From NCBI GenBank assembly GCA_018713325.1, contig DVFJ01000038.1, positions 1 through 64,000 on the forward strand: a stretch of DNA of 64,000 nt, given 5' to 3'. Positions 49,327 to 58,638 of the stretch are shown in pieces (within the stretch, counting starts at the first letter, position 1; each line of letters starts with the position of its first letter). Position numbers and translations under genes: made by a program. The notes beneath the pieces are model-generated. The model was not told where the DNA came from. It saw only the letters and a list, made by a program, of their open reading frames with translations, and ran no database searches. The DNA comes from Candidatus Onthenecus intestinigallinarum. GTDB lineage: Bacteria > Bacillota > Clostridia > Christensenellales > Aristaeellaceae.

Positions 49327-51309
49327 TCAGTAGGCGATCATCGGCAGGCTCTGCGGGCGCTCGCCCGTGGGCGCCTGCCGGCCTGCGCGCACCGCGTAGA
49401 CGCCGGCGGCGCATTCGCGCGAGGCGCGCATCATCTCGGGATAGGGCTGCAGGCAGATGTCGAACAGGCCGATGTTGTAGTTTTCGCCGTCGAAACGGCC
49501 CAGTGCGAACTGGTCGTAACACTGGAAGTAGTGGCAGCCCACGCCGCAGGGATGCGCCGCCACGCGCTCGACGTAGTGACGGTAGGCCACCCCGCGCTCG
49601 TGCTGGGATGCGACGGCCTCCAGGCCCGTGGCGGTGGGGCCGGCGTCCAGCGCGCCGAAGTGGAATTCGCCGATCATCACCGGCAGGTCCACGCCCAGCT
49701 CGCACACGTGCTCGATGGCCGCCGTGGGATCGACGGCATAGCAGTTGATCGAGAACACGTCGAAGTGCTCCCAGCCCGCGGCCAGCGCCGGGTCGGAAAT
49801 CCACGCCCAGCGCATGCCCAGGATCATGTGGTGCGGGTCGACCGCGCGGCAGGCCTGCGCGGGGATCGCGGTGTACGCCTCCACGAGGCGGCGGGAGAAG
49901 GCGCGCAGGTCGGCCTCGGCGCGCGGATAGCGGGCGGAGGCCTTTTCCATGGGGCTGCGCAGGTCGTCAAACGAGGCAAATGCCGCGCCCCATGCGGCGT
50001 TCAGCGCCTCGACCGTGCCGTACTGCCCGCGCAGGCTGTCGATCAGCGCGCGGCGGCAGGCCGTGTCCTGCGCGTCGCGCAGCACCTCATCGGCCAGGAT
50101 CAGGCCGTCCACGAACGCCCAGCCGGGCTCGTTGCGCAGGAAGTAGCCGACCATGAACGGATCGTCCCGCCGCGCGGCCAGCGCCTGCGCGCAGCGCTGC
50201 GCATCCTCGCGGTATTCGTCGGAGAGCACGTCGGGGAAGTCACGGAAGATCTTGTGGCGCGTCTCGGGGAAGCGGGGCAGGCTCGTGACATAGGGCATGC
50301 GGCCGAAGAGCGTCTCATCCGACCAGTTGCCCAGGGTGTTCATGCCCGCGCGCTTGAGCTGGCCGACGATCATCCCGCGCCAGGTCTCGGCCCAGTCCGC
50401 GCCGAACGCGCGGCGCAGGTTCGCCCGCTCAAACGAGTACATGCGGCCCGGACCGCGCGGATTCTCCCCGAACGGACGTCCGTCCTGGTACAGCTCGCGG
50501 CTGTCCGGATCGGCGGGATCGGGCAGGCCCTCGACCAGGCGCTCCAGGCCGTCGATGCGCGCGTCGCAGCGCACGCCCACGCAGTCCGGTCCCATGCTGA
50601 AAAACGCATACCCCAGCGGGTCGCACAGATACCAGCGCCCGTCCCGCTTCACGCGCCCGAAAAAGCCGGTCCCCTCGCACAGGCGCATGCCCGTCCAGCC
50701 GCCATAGTCCGACCAGTCCGCAAACGGATACGTGCCGGGCAGCGCCGCCTCCCGGCGCAGGGCCTCGCTCAGCGCGGCCGTGGAGCGCGCCTTGCCGGGC
50801 CATTCCTTGGGAATGTACTGGCCCATCTCGTCGATCAGCGGCGCGTCGGGTACCGGCGCGGCCGGGCGCGCGTCCGCCTCAAAGGCGACGTCCTCCAGCC
50901 GCACGCGCACGTCGTGGAAGGCCGGCACGCTCACCAGCTCCGCGCGGCGCACATCCGCGCGCGCAATGCGCGAGCCATGGCAGACGACCTTCAGCTCACC
51001 CGCCACGTGCCCGGGGAAGAGCACGTGTCCGTCCAGCCAGGTCAGGTCGAGCGGGATGTTCGTGCGATAGCGGGGCATGACGCCAAAGCGGATGGTCACG
51101 CGGGGCGAGACGTCGCCCTCGCCGTACACGCGCAGCTCAAAGGCCATGGAGTGCGCCTCCTCCACGGTCAGCGTCAGGTTCAGATAGCGCTCGGTGCGGC
51201 GCGCAAAGTCCCGGATGCGCAGCCCGCCGCCCGTTGCGGGCAGTCGAAGCAGCCCGTCTTCGAGCAAAACGCCGTCCGTCAGGTCGGACGCGTCCCAGGC
51301 GATGTTCAT
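49327..51309 (-). CDS. Clan GH-A glycoside hydrolase, GH50/GH42-like (beta-agarase or beta-galactosidase type)
   Basis: 660 residues, no signal peptide, so cytoplasmic. Residues 1-145 form a beta-sandwich (carbohydrate-binding-like), then a TIM barrel. The acid/base is probably E394 in YFLRNEPGWAF and the nucleophile E548 in PVMIGEFHFGALD, the two-glutamate clan GH-A pattern; LRNEP and the GNWSDETLF loop resemble GH50 beta-agarases more than GH42. The substrate is likely a beta-galactose-containing oligosaccharide. GGGAGG lies before ATG 51309. It precedes the LacI gene and GH2 locus in the same direction. Confidence 0.82.
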   Translation of the reverse strand: MNIAWDASDLTDGVLLEDGLLRLPATGGGLRIRDFARRTERYLNLTLTVEEAHSMAFELRVYGEGDVSPRVTIRFGVMPRYRTNIPLDLTWLDGHVLFPGHVAGELKVVCHGSRIARADVRRAELVSVPAFHDVRVRLEDVAFEADARPAAPVPDAPLIDEMGQYIPKEWPGKARSTAALSEALRREAALPGTYPFADWSDYGGWTGMRLCEGTGFFGRVKRDGRWYLCDPLGYAFFSMGPDCVGVRCDARIDGLERLVEGLPDPADPDSRELYQDGRPFGENPRGPGRMYSFERANLRRAFGADWAETWRGMIVGQLKRAGMNTLGNWSDETLFGRMPYVTSLPRFPETRHKIFRDFPDVLSDEYREDAQRCAQALAARRDDPFMVGYFLRNEPGWAFVDGLILADEVLRDAQDTACRRALIDSLRGQYGTVEALNAAWGAAFASFDDLRSPMEKASARYPRAEADLRAFSRRLVEAYTAIPAQACRAVDPHHMILGMRWAWISDPALAAGWEHFDVFSINCYAVDPTAAIEHVCELGVDLPVMIGEFHFGALDAGPTATGLEAVASQHERGVAYRHYVERVAAHPCGVGCHYFQCYDQFALGRFDGENYNIGLFDICLQPYPEMMRASRECAAGVYAVRAGRQAPTGERPQSLPMIAY

Positions 51310-51546
51310 GTGAATTCCTCCCGATGTCTGTTGTGGGTCGCGTCTATTGTAGCCCGCGCGCACACGTCGCGCAAGGGGGTTTGAGGCAAAAAAACCGCCG
51401 GTCGGTGGCTGTCGAGAAGGACTTCCTATCTAAAATGGGGCGAAAACGGAAATGGCGGCAGGACAACATTTTTTTGTGCGCGCCGTCAGGCCGAACGGCC
51501 GCCGGGAAAGGAGACCGCCGGTCTGTCCTCCGGATGCGCGTATGCG

Positions 51547-51575
51547 TTGGCATTTTCGAAAAACTGTGCTACAAT
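51547..51575 (+). promoter_or_regulatory. Promoter of the EamA gene
   Basis: TTGGCA, a 17-base spacer and TACAAT, 35 bases ahead of the ATG. Confidence 0.65.
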
Positions 51576-51609
51576 GGAGCGGACATTTCGACAAAGGTGG
51601 ACCGGGAGT

Positions 51610-52509
51610 ATGAAAAAAACACAGCTTTTGCATTCCCTGCTGCTGCTGCTGACTGCGGTCATCTGGGGCGTGGCGTTCGTCGCGCAAAGCGCCGGCATGG
51701 ATCACGTCGGCCCCTATACGTTCAACTGTGCGCGCAGCCTGCTGGGCGGCCTGGTGCTGCTGCCGGTGCTGGCGGCGCGCAGGCGCGGCGAAACGCGCAG
51801 TCTTTCGCGGCGGGAGCGGCGCACGCTTCTGGCAGGCGGCGCCATGTGCGGGGCCGCGCTCTTTATGGCCAGCAGCCTGCAGCAGATCGGCATTCAGTAC
51901 ACCAGCGTGGGCAAGGCGGGCTTTATCACGGCCTGCTATATCGTCCTTGTGCCGCTGCTGGGACTCCTGTTGGGCAAGCGTTGCAGTCTCTCTGTCGCGG
52001 CGGCCGTCGGGATGGCGCTTGTGGGGCTGTACCTGCTGTGCGTGACGGAGACGCTTTCCGTGGGTTTGGGGGATCTGCTGATGCTCGGGTGCGCGCTGAT
52101 GTTCTCGGTGCACATCCTGGTGATCGACTTTTTTGCGCCCCGTGCGGACGGCGTGGCGCTCTCGTGCATCCAGTTCTTTGTGTGCGCGCTGCTCAGCGCC
52201 GTGCCGGCGCTGGCGCTGGAGCGGCCGAGCCTGGCCGGGCTGGCGGCGGCCTGGGCGCCGGTGCTGTATGCCGGCGTGCTGTCCAGCGGCGTGGGCTACA
52301 CCCTGCAGATGGTCGGCCAGCGGGGGATGAATCCGACGGTCGCCTCGTTGATCCTGAGTCTGGAGTCGTGCGTATCCGTGCTCGCGGGCTGGCTGCTTGC
52401 CGGGGAGCGGCTCACTGGCCGGGAACTGGCCGGCTGTGCGGTGATGTTTGCGGCCATCGTGCTGGCGCAGCTGCCGGGGCGGACGAGAAGGACGGAGAGG
52501 ACGGCGTGA
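51610..52509 (+). CDS. EamA/DMT family transporter
   Basis: 299 residues, ten membrane segments in two EamA repeats: first half LLTAVIWGVAFVAQSAGMDHVGPYTF, second half GVGYTLQMVGQRGMNPTVASLILSLESCVSVLAG, with the repeat-end signature SLESCVSVL and GERLTGRELAGCAVMF. Members export amino acids, nucleobases or drugs; the substrate cannot be read. The protein is standalone, with its own promoter. Confidence 0.93.
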   Translation: MKKTQLLHSLLLLLTAVIWGVAFVAQSAGMDHVGPYTFNCARSLLGGLVLLPVLAARRRGETRSLSRRERRTLLAGGAMCGAALFMASSLQQIGIQYTSVGKAGFITACYIVLVPLLGLLLGKRCSLSVAAAVGMALVGLYLLCVTETLSVGLGDLLMLGCALMFSVHILVIDFFAPRADGVALSCIQFFVCALLSAVPALALERPSLAGLAAAWAPVLYAGVLSSGVGYTLQMVGQRGMNPTVASLILSLESCVSVLAGWLLAGERLTGRELAGCAVMFAAIVLAQLPGRTRRTERTA

Positions 52510-52530
52510 GAGCGGTTCCTCCTTGAAGCC

Positions 52531-52565
52531 AAAAAAACGGCGCCCCGGAGCAGTCCGGGGCGCCG
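52531..52565 (-). terminator. Terminator of the 45-residue small gene
   Basis: On the minus strand a perfect 11-bp GGCGCCCCGGA/TCCGGGGCGCC stem with a 4-base loop, followed by seven Ts. Confidence 0.9.
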
Positions 52566-52579
52566 CCCTGTTGCGCGGA

Positions 52580-52717
52580 TCAGTGGAAGTCGTGGAAGAA
52601 CAGCATGCCGTTGGTCATGCCCGCATCCGTGGGCATCATCGCAAAGTACAGGTTGCTGGCCGCGTGCTTGATGGCGGACTTCCAATTGTTGCGCTGAATG
52701 TTATGGTTCTTCATCAT
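52580..52717 (-). CDS. 45-residue orphan small protein with its own promoter and terminator
   Basis: Starts MMKNHNIQRNNWKSAIKHAA and ends TNGMLFFHDFH. Net basic at the N-terminus, Asn- and Met-rich, with no Cys and no membrane helix. GAGGTG lies 7 bases before the first ATG. A TTTACA-17-TATAGT promoter and a strong terminator on the same strand enclose it, with an 89-base leader, so this is a complete short transcription unit between two plus-strand genes. No family is recognised; candidates are a regulatory peptide, small-protein partner, or peptide precursor. Confidence 0.7.
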   Translation of the reverse strand: MMKNHNIQRNNWKSAIKHAASNLYFAMMPTDAGMTNGMLFFHDFH

Positions 52718-52812
52718 GATGCAACACCTCTTCTTTCCATGTCGCAAAAATGTAGTAGTCGTTTTCCGGAGCCTTGAGCGGGCGGGACGTTGGATCTCCC
52801 GTCCACGGCGTC

Positions 52813-52841
52813 ACTATAGCACGGCGTCCGGCGCTTGTAAA
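52813..52841 (-). promoter_or_regulatory. Promoter of the 45-residue small gene
   Basis: On the minus strand TTTACA, a 17-base spacer and TATAGT. Confidence 0.7.
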
Positions 52842-53112
52842 GAGGCTGGACGCAAGATCGTCACTTTCGAAAAAAAGCGCGATCCGGGGCTGGAAGAATC
52901 GCCGCCGGCGGACGAAGAAGCGCGCAAAAAACGCGGGACAAAATTGTGCGGATTTTTTTCTGCGTGAAATTTGAAAAGATCGAAAACCGGACGCATGAAA
53001 GCGTAAACGTAAACGCAGACGACGAAAAGAACAAAAATGCAGGAATAAGCATTTGAATATGCAAAATAGGGAAGAAAATGAGGCGGGGCGGCAGGTGGAC
53101 GGAAGGTTTTTC
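52842..53112. other. A-rich intergenic stretch; nothing recognised
   Basis: About 270 bases rich in A-runs, unusual for this GC-rich DNA. I see no gene, clear promoter or RNA in it. Confidence 0.4.
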
Positions 53113-53150
53113 AAGGGGGGACGGCGAACCCCTTTGCACACTGAAAGGGG
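53113..53150 (+). promoter_or_regulatory. Candidate RNA switch at the zinc-ribbon ribosome site
   Basis: CCCCTTT (53129-53135) can pair with the upstream AAGGGG (53113-53118) or with AAAGGGG (53144-53150), which is the ribosome site of the next gene. The pairings exclude each other. Confidence 0.3.
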
Positions 53151-53161
53151 AGGGATGCTCG

Positions 53162-53398
53162 ATGCGGTGCGGATGCCCGGAATGCGGCGCGTACATGGTG
53201 CATGCCGACGGCGCGCGCGTCAGCTGCGTGTGCCCGGACTGCGGATACCGCTGCACGGCGTGCCTGGGAACGAACACGCTGCTCAGCCGCGAGACGCTGG
53301 CGGCGCTCAGGGAGGATCGTGCGCTGGCCGAGCGCGTGGCGCAGGACATCCTGCGCGCGGACAAGGCGCAGGACGACGCGGAAGGAGACGCATTTTGA
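53162..53398 (+). CDS. Small double zinc-ribbon protein
   Basis: 78 residues with CGCPECG, then CVCPDCGYRCTAC: at least two CxxC knuckles that would bind one or two zinc ions. The C-terminal half is helical and charged (LREDRALAERVAQDILRAD). Role unknown; such proteins often bind nucleic acid or other proteins. GGGAGGG precedes the ATG, and the stop shares one base with the start of the lipid phosphatase-kinase gene. Confidence 0.75.
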   Translation: MRCGCPECGAYMVHADGARVSCVCPDCGYRCTACLGTNTLLSRETLAALREDRALAERVAQDILRADKAQDDAEGDAF

Positions 53399-54405
53399 TG
53401 AGGGGACGCTTGAAATGGGCCGCTGCAGCCGGGCTGTTGGGCGCGTTTTTTCTGCTGGCCTTCAACCTGGATGCGCTTGCCTGGCTGGATACGCCGGTCT
53501 ATGCGGCGGTATCGGGGCTGCACGGGCCGGGCATGACGCGGTTCTTCCAGGTCATGACGCAGGCCGTGCATCCGGCCGTGCTGGCGGTGCTGAGCGCCGT
53601 GCTGATCCGGCTTTTGCACGACCGGCACTACACGGCCCCCATTCTGATGAACCTGGGGCTGTCGGTGCTGCTCAACCTGGGGCTCAAGTCGCTCTTTGCG
53701 CGCCCGCGGCCGGCGGACGTCGTGCGCATGGTCGAGGCCACGGGCTACAGCTTTCCCAGCGGGCACGCCATGGCGGCGATGACGTTTTACGGCTTTGCAA
53801 TCTACCTGGTGTGCAAGAGCGCCTTGCCCCGTCGGGCAAGGCGCGCGGTCTGCGCGCTGCTGGGCGCGCTGATTGCGCTGGTGTGCCTGAGCCGGGTATA
53901 CCTGGGCGCGCACTATGCCAGCGACGTGCTCGGCGGGCTGATGGCCTCCGGCGCGTATCTGATCGTCTTTACGTCTTTTGTGACGACGTACTTCCGGGAC
54001 GAGCGCAGCCTTGCGCGCGGGGAGGCGGTCAAGGGCGGCAGCCTGCTGTCCAGCTTTGCGCATGCATTCGACGGCGTCATCACGGGGCTTCGCGCCGAGC
54101 GCAACATGATCGTTCACTTTGGCGCGATGGTGGTGGTGGTCGTCTTTGGGGTGATCCTGCACATCAGCGCGGCCGAGTGGATCGTCTGCGTGATGCTCTT
54201 TGCGCTGGTGATGGCGCTGGAGCTGGTCAATACCGCGGTGGAGACGGCGGTCGACCTGTGCACGGACGCCTATGATCCGCGCGCGAAGATCGCCAAGGAC
54301 ACGGCTGCGGGCGCCGTGCTCGTCGCGGCCGTCGGCGCGGCGATCATCGGCTGCGTGATCTTCCTGCCCAAGCTGCTGCAGATCGTGCGGGCGGAGTTCC
54401 TATAA
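53398..54405 (+). CDS. Fusion of PAP2 lipid phosphatase and DgkA-type undecaprenol kinase
   Basis: 335 residues in the membrane. Residues 1 to about 200 are a PAP2/BcrC-like phosphatase with KSLFARPRP (K97, R104), YSFPSGHAM (120-123 PSGH) and SRVYLGAHYASD (R166, H172, D176). Residues 215-335 are DgkA/UdpK-like with ERNMIVHFG (E234, N236) and ALELVNTAVETAVD (E275, N278, E282). The first part would remove phosphate from undecaprenyl pyrophosphate and the second would phosphorylate undecaprenol, so both arms supply undecaprenyl phosphate, the carrier for wall and surface polysaccharides. GGAGACGC lies before the ATG. Confidence 0.92.
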   Translation: MRGRLKWAAAAGLLGAFFLLAFNLDALAWLDTPVYAAVSGLHGPGMTRFFQVMTQAVHPAVLAVLSAVLIRLLHDRHYTAPILMNLGLSVLLNLGLKSLFARPRPADVVRMVEATGYSFPSGHAMAAMTFYGFAIYLVCKSALPRRARRAVCALLGALIALVCLSRVYLGAHYASDVLGGLMASGAYLIVFTSFVTTYFRDERSLARGEAVKGGSLLSSFAHAFDGVITGLRAERNMIVHFGAMVVVVVFGVILHISAAEWIVCVMLFALVMALELVNTAVETAVDLCTDAYDPRAKIAKDTAAGAVLVAAVGAAIIGCVIFLPKLLQIVRAEFL

Positions 54406-54462
54406 GTAGACCTTTGCGGGGATTTGTGATAAAATGAAGAAAATGCTCGAGGAGGCGAGACG

Positions 54463-55347
54463 GTGAAAGGCATCATCCTGGCGGGCGGCGCCGGCACAAG
54501 GCTGTATCCGCTCACGCTGATCACATCCAAACAGCTTCTGCCTGTGTACGACAAGCCCATGATCTACTATCCGCTCTCGACGCTGATGCTTGCGGGCATC
54601 CGCGAGATCCTGATCATCTCCACGCCGGAGGATACCCCGCGCTTTGAGCGCCTGCTGGGCGATGGCGCGCAGATGGGCGTGCATCTGGAGTACGCGGTGC
54701 AGCCGTCGCCCGACGGGCTGGCGCAGGCGTTCCTCATCGGCGAGCGGTTCATCGCAGGCGAGCCGTGCGCGATGGTGCTGGGCGACAACATCTTCTATGG
54801 CAACGGCTTTGGCCGCCTGCTGCGCGCGGCCTGCGAGGGCGCGCGACAGGGCCGGGCGACAGTCTTCGGCTATTATGTGAACGACCCGCAGCGCTTTGGC
54901 GTCGTCGCGTTCGACGCGTCGGGGCGCGCGGTGTCCATTGAGGAAAAGCCGGAGCAGCCCAAGTCGAACTATGCGGTCACGGGGCTGTACTTCTATCCTG
55001 CGGGCGTGAGCGGACGCGCCGCGCAGGTGCGCCCGTCGGCACGCGGGGAGCTGGAGATCACGTCGCTCAACGAGCTGTACCTGCAGGACGGCCTGCTGGA
55101 CGTGCAGCTGCTCGGACGTGGCTTCGCCTGGCTGGATACCGGCACGGTCGACTCGCTCGTGGACGCCGCGGACTTCGTGCGCATGGTCGAAAAGCGCCAG
55201 GGCGTCAAGATCTCCGCGCCGGAGGAGATCGCCTACAAAAACGGCTGGATCGACCGCGAGACGCTGCTCGCGTCTGCGGAACATTACGGGAAATCGCCCT
55301 ACGGCGCGCACCTGCGCGCAGTGGCGGATGGGAAGATGCGCTACTGA
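54463..55347 (+). CDS. rfbA: Glucose-1-phosphate thymidylyltransferase
   Basis: 294 residues. The nucleotide-binding [41 protein letters not shown] and the [19 protein letters not shown] block are those of RmlA/RfbA. It joins glucose-1-phosphate and dTTP to dTDP-glucose, the first step of dTDP-rhamnose synthesis. GTG start with GAGGAGG upstream. The other rml genes are not in the window. It lies 57 bases after the carrier-lipid gene and may share its transcript. Confidence 0.94.
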   Translation: MKGIILAGGAGTRLYPLTLITSKQLLPVYDKPMIYYPLSTLMLAGIREILIISTPEDTPRFERLLGDGAQMGVHLEYAVQPSPDGLAQAFLIGERFIAGEPCAMVLGDNIFYGNGFGRLLRAACEGARQGRATVFGYYVNDPQRFGVVAFDASGRAVSIEEKPEQPKSNYAVTGLYFYPAGVSGRAAQVRPSARGELEITSLNELYLQDGLLDVQLLGRGFAWLDTGTVDSLVDAADFVRMVEKRQGVKISAPEEIAYKNGWIDRETLLASAEHYGKSPYGAHLRAVADGKMRY

Positions 55348-55375
55348 CGCCGCGGCCGCACGGCCCAGCGTCCAT

Positions 55376-55702
55376 TCAGGCCCGCAGCTCGTAGACGAGC
55401 GCGCGGCGGCCCTGTGCCTGCGCTTCACCCGACGGGACGAAGCCGGCCTTTTCGTGCATGCGGATGGAGGGCCCGTTGTCCGGCGCGACGAAGTCGCGGC
55501 ACAGCGAAAAGCCCGCGGCAAAGTACCGGCGGGCCGTCAGCCCCAGCGCCTGCGGACCCAGGCCGCGCCCGCGCAGGGACGGCACGATCAGCAGGCCGAC
55601 GCTGAAGGCGTCCCCGTCCGGATAGACGGCGACGCCGCCTGCGTAGACGCCGTCGAGATAGAGCGCATAGCGGTGCGCGCCGGCGGATTGAAAGAAGAGC
55701 AT
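55376..55702 (-). CDS. GNAT acetyltransferase domain protein
   Basis: 108 residues. The acetyl-CoA loop VPSLRGRGLGPQAL (RGRGLG) and the VAPDNGPSIRMHEKAGFVPSG tail are typical of GNAT; the domain is short, lacking part of the usual N-terminal strands. Substrate unknown. GGAGGGG precedes the ATG. Confidence 0.82.
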   Translation of the reverse strand: MLFFQSAGAHRYALYLDGVYAGGVAVYPDGDAFSVGLLIVPSLRGRGLGPQALGLTARRYFAAGFSLCRDFVAPDNGPSIRMHEKAGFVPSGEAQAQGRRALVYELRA

Positions 55703-55728
55703 GGAACCCCTCCGCACGTTTTGTACAC

Positions 55729-55757
55729 AGTATAGCGCGCCGGGCCGCGCGCGGCAA
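55729..55757 (-). promoter_or_regulatory. Promoter of the GNAT gene
   Basis: On the minus strand TTGCCG, a 17-base spacer and TATACT. Confidence 0.6.
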
Positions 55758-55770
55758 CCCCGTTTTGCGC

Positions 55771-55799
55771 TTGCGGCCGGCGCGCAGATGCGCTACAAT
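55771..55799 (+). promoter_or_regulatory. Distal promoter of the 331-residue membrane protein gene
   Basis: TTGCGG, a 17-base spacer and TACAAT. Confidence 0.45.
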
Positions 55800-55841
55800 G
55801 AAGCGCGAATCGTGGCCGGCGCTTTGTCCGCGCGGCCGGCG

Positions 55842-55870
55842 TGGACAAGGGGTCTTCTTTGTGCTATGAT
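55842..55870 (+). promoter_or_regulatory. Proximal promoter of the 331-residue membrane protein gene
   Basis: TGGACA, a 17-base spacer and TATGAT, 50 bases before the ATG. Confidence 0.6.
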
Positions 55871-55920
55871 GGACACGGCTGATACTGCGCGCCGCATTTG
55901 GCGCAGAAAGAGGGATTGCG

Positions 55921-56916
55921 ATGAAAGGAACGCTTCGCCAGGCCGCGCGGGACGCGCGCGTCGGGCTGGGCGAGATGATCGCGCTGCTCAAGGAGACCGC
56001 GGGCAGCGCCTGGGGGCTGTGCGCGGCGCTGTACCTGCTGCCCGAGCTGCTCATGACCGCGGTGGTCTGGCCGCAGACGTCGGCGCTCTTTGCCCAATGG
56101 GAGGCGCTCTTGCAGGACATGCTCTCGGGGAGCGCCGATTTGGAGGCGCTGCTGATGCTGGCGATGCAGACCTCGCAGACCTCCCAGGAGGTGACGATGC
56201 GCACGGCGCTGGTGACGCTGCTCAGCTCGTTCTTCCTGGTGCCGCTGCTCAACGCCTCGCTCGCGCAGATGAACCTCGCCAGGCTCAAGGACGGCATGCG
56301 GCTGTCCGCCAACGATGCGGCGTCACAGACGCTGCATGGCTGGAAGAGCCTGCTGTTTCTCGCGTTTCTGAGCATGATTCTGACGGAGCTGCTCAGCCTG
56401 CTGCCCTACTTTGCGATCACGGCGATCTCGTTCGTGTCGGGCCTGCTGGCCATGATCCCAGGGCTTGCGGACGTGGTCACGATCACGGGTCTGGCGATTG
56501 CGCTGGCCGTCCAGGCGGCGTTTCAGTTCGTCGTGCAGGCCGCTTTCTCGTTCGTGTGGCTTGCTGCGATGGGCGAGGGCGCGCGTGGCATGGCCGCCTT
56601 CGGCCGCTCTGTGCAGCTGTTCCGCGTGCGGCCGGGCGTCGTGCTGCTGGCCAACCTGGCCGTCCAGGCGGTGGTGTTTGTGCTGATGGCGCTCATCTAT
56701 GCCGCATGGCTGGCGGCGTTCTTTGCGGGCGGCGCGTCCCTGCGCGTGCTGCAGCTGGCCGAGCCGCTGGTGCAGGCTGCGGCGCTGCCGGTGAGCTGCG
56801 CGCTGTCCGCCGTGCTGTATGTGCGCCTGGGTGGCCGCGGGGCGGACGACCCGTACGGCGCGCCGCGCCACCTGCATGATATTCGCTCGGCCAACCTGCC
56901 GGAGGACCGGGCATAA
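55921..56916 (+). CDS. Polytopic membrane protein of unknown function
   Basis: 331 residues with about six long membrane helices and a cytoplasmic tail of about 25 residues. The helices are Ala/Leu-rich and carry a repeat-like F(Q/S)FVxxAAFSFVWLAAMG segment. It resembles in outline the glycerophosphoryl diester phosphodiesterase membrane-domain or DUF975-type proteins, but no motif was identified with certainty. GAGGGAT lies before the ATG. The ACT-domain gene follows after about 40 bases. Confidence 0.7.
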   Translation: MKGTLRQAARDARVGLGEMIALLKETAGSAWGLCAALYLLPELLMTAVVWPQTSALFAQWEALLQDMLSGSADLEALLMLAMQTSQTSQEVTMRTALVTLLSSFFLVPLLNASLAQMNLARLKDGMRLSANDAASQTLHGWKSLLFLAFLSMILTELLSLLPYFAITAISFVSGLLAMIPGLADVVTITGLAIALAVQAAFQFVVQAAFSFVWLAAMGEGARGMAAFGRSVQLFRVRPGVVLLANLAVQAVVFVLMALIYAAWLAAFFAGGASLRVLQLAEPLVQAAALPVSCALSAVLYVRLGGRGADDPYGAPRHLHDIRSANLPEDRA

Positions 56917-56958
56917 ACCGGCGCAGAAGAACAAAACATGAAAGGGGACCCGAACGCC

Positions 56959-57246
56959 ATGGATCAGCAACCTCATAAGAAGAACACCGCCGTCGTCACG
57001 GTCATCGGCCGGGACCACACGGGCATCATCGCCGCCGTCAGCGCCGTGCTGACCGAGCAGAATGCCAACATCCAGGACATCGCCCAGACCGTGCTCACGG
57101 ACGTGTTCAACATGGTCATGCTGGTGGATGTGTCCAAGGCCGACTTTGGCGCGCTGGCCGACGCGCTGTGCGCCCTGCAGGAGCGGGTCGGCGTGCAGAT
57201 CCTCATCCAGCGCAGCGAGATCTTCGACGCCATGCACCACATCTGA
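56959..57246 (+). CDS. ACT domain protein (UPF0237)
   Basis: 95 residues, one ACT domain: [31 protein letters not shown] is the family signature. It binds small molecules such as amino acids. ATG 56959 is used because AAAGGGGA lies before it; ATG 56938 would add seven residues. Its gene stands 13 bases ahead of the UPF0210 gene, a conserved pair in many bacteria, so the ACT protein is probably the sensor for the second. Confidence 0.9.
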   Translation: MDQQPHKKNTAVVTVIGRDHTGIIAAVSAVLTEQNANIQDIAQTVLTDVFNMVMLVDVSKADFGALADALCALQERVGVQILIQRSEIFDAMHHI

Positions 57247-57259
57247 GGAGGGGACGGAC

Positions 57260-58609
57260 GTGCTGAATACCGCGGAAATCCTGCAAACGGTGCACATGAT
57301 CGCCGAGGAAAAGCTCGACATCCGCACGATCACCATGGGCATCTCGCTGCTCGAGTGCGCGCATCCCGATCCTGCGCAGATGGCCCGGCGCATCTATGAC
57401 CGCATCACGAAGAAGGCCGAGCGTCTCGTGCGGGTCGGCGAGGAACTCGAGCGCGAATACGGCATCCCGATCGTCAACAAGCGCATCTCTGTGACGCCCA
57501 TCGCGCTGGTCGCGGCGGCGGCGGGCGATCCGCTGCCCGCGGCGCGCGCGCTAGACGCCGCGGCAAAGGAGACCGGCGTCAACTTCATCGGCGGCTACAG
57601 CGCTCTGGTACAAAAGGGCATGACGCCGGCGGACCTGGCGCTCATCCGCTCGCTGCCGGATGCGCTGTCGACCACGGAACGCGTGTGCTCGAGCGTCAAC
57701 GTCGCCTCCACCCGCGCGGGCATCGACATGGACGCCGTGCGCATGTGCGGCGAGGTCATCAAGCAGATCGCCGCCGTCACCCCGGACGGCATGGGCTGCA
57801 TGAAGCTGGTGGTCTTCTCCAACGCCGTGGAGGACAACCCGTTCATGGCGGGCGCGTTCCACGGGCCCGGAGAGGGCGACAGCTGCATCAACGTGGGCAT
57901 CTCCGGGCCGGGCGTGGTCAAGCGCTCGCTGGAGATCAGCGCCCGGGGCAAGCCCTTTGACGCGGTGGCCGAGGACATCAAGCGCACGGCGTTCAAGATC
58001 ACGCGCGTGGGCCAGCTGATCGCGCGCGAGGCGTCCGCGCGGCTGGACGTGCCGTTCGGCATCGTCGACCTGTCGCTCGCGCCCACGCCCGCCATGGGCG
58101 ACAGCGTCGCGCACATCCTGGAGGAGATGGGGCTGGAGAAGTGCGGCTGCCCCGGCACCACGGCCGCGCTGGCGCTGCTCAACGACGCGGTGAAGAAGGG
58201 CGGCGTCATGGCGTCCTCGCACGTGGGCGGCCTGTCCGGCGCGTTCATCCCCGTGAGCGAGGACATCGGCATGATCGAGGCGGCGGCCTGCGGCGCGCTC
58301 TCGCTGGAGAAGCTGGAGGCCATGACCTGCGTGTGCTCCGTCGGCCTGGACATGATCGCCGTGCCGGGCGATACGCCCGCCTCCACGATTTCCGCCATCA
58401 TCGCGGACGAGGCGGCCATCGGCATGGTCAACAACAAGACGACCGCCGTGCGCGTCATCCCCGCGCCGGGCAAGACGGTCGGCGACGACGTCGAGTTTGG
58501 CGGCCTGTTCGGGCGCGCGCCCGTCATGCCCGTGAGCCGCTATTCGTCCGAGGCGTTTATCGCCCGCGGCGGACGCATCCCCGCGCCGCTGCAGAGCCTG
58601 AAGAACTAA
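57260..58609 (+). CDS. UPF0210/DUF711 (PFL-like) family protein
   Basis: 449 residues, cytoplasmic. Conserved blocks [57 protein letters not shown] and [21 protein letters not shown] identify UPF0210. The fold is related to pyruvate formate-lyase-type barrels, but the reaction is unknown and no glycyl radical motif is present. GTG start with GAGGAGGGG upstream. Always seen next to the ACT-domain gene, as here. Confidence 0.93.
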   Translation: MLNTAEILQTVHMIAEEKLDIRTITMGISLLECAHPDPAQMARRIYDRITKKAERLVRVGEELEREYGIPIVNKRISVTPIALVAAAAGDPLPAARALDAAAKETGVNFIGGYSALVQKGMTPADLALIRSLPDALSTTERVCSSVNVASTRAGIDMDAVRMCGEVIKQIAAVTPDGMGCMKLVVFSNAVEDNPFMAGAFHGPGEGDSCINVGISGPGVVKRSLEISARGKPFDAVAEDIKRTAFKITRVGQLIAREASARLDVPFGIVDLSLAPTPAMGDSVAHILEEMGLEKCGCPGTTAALALLNDAVKKGGVMASSHVGGLSGAFIPVSEDIGMIEAAACGALSLEKLEAMTCVCSVGLDMIAVPGDTPASTISAIIADEAAIGMVNNKTTAVRVIPAPGKTVGDDVEFGGLFGRAPVMPVSRYSSEAFIARGGRIPAPLQSLKN

Positions 58610-58638
58610 AAAAACCGAAAAACGAGGAGGCCCTAAAC

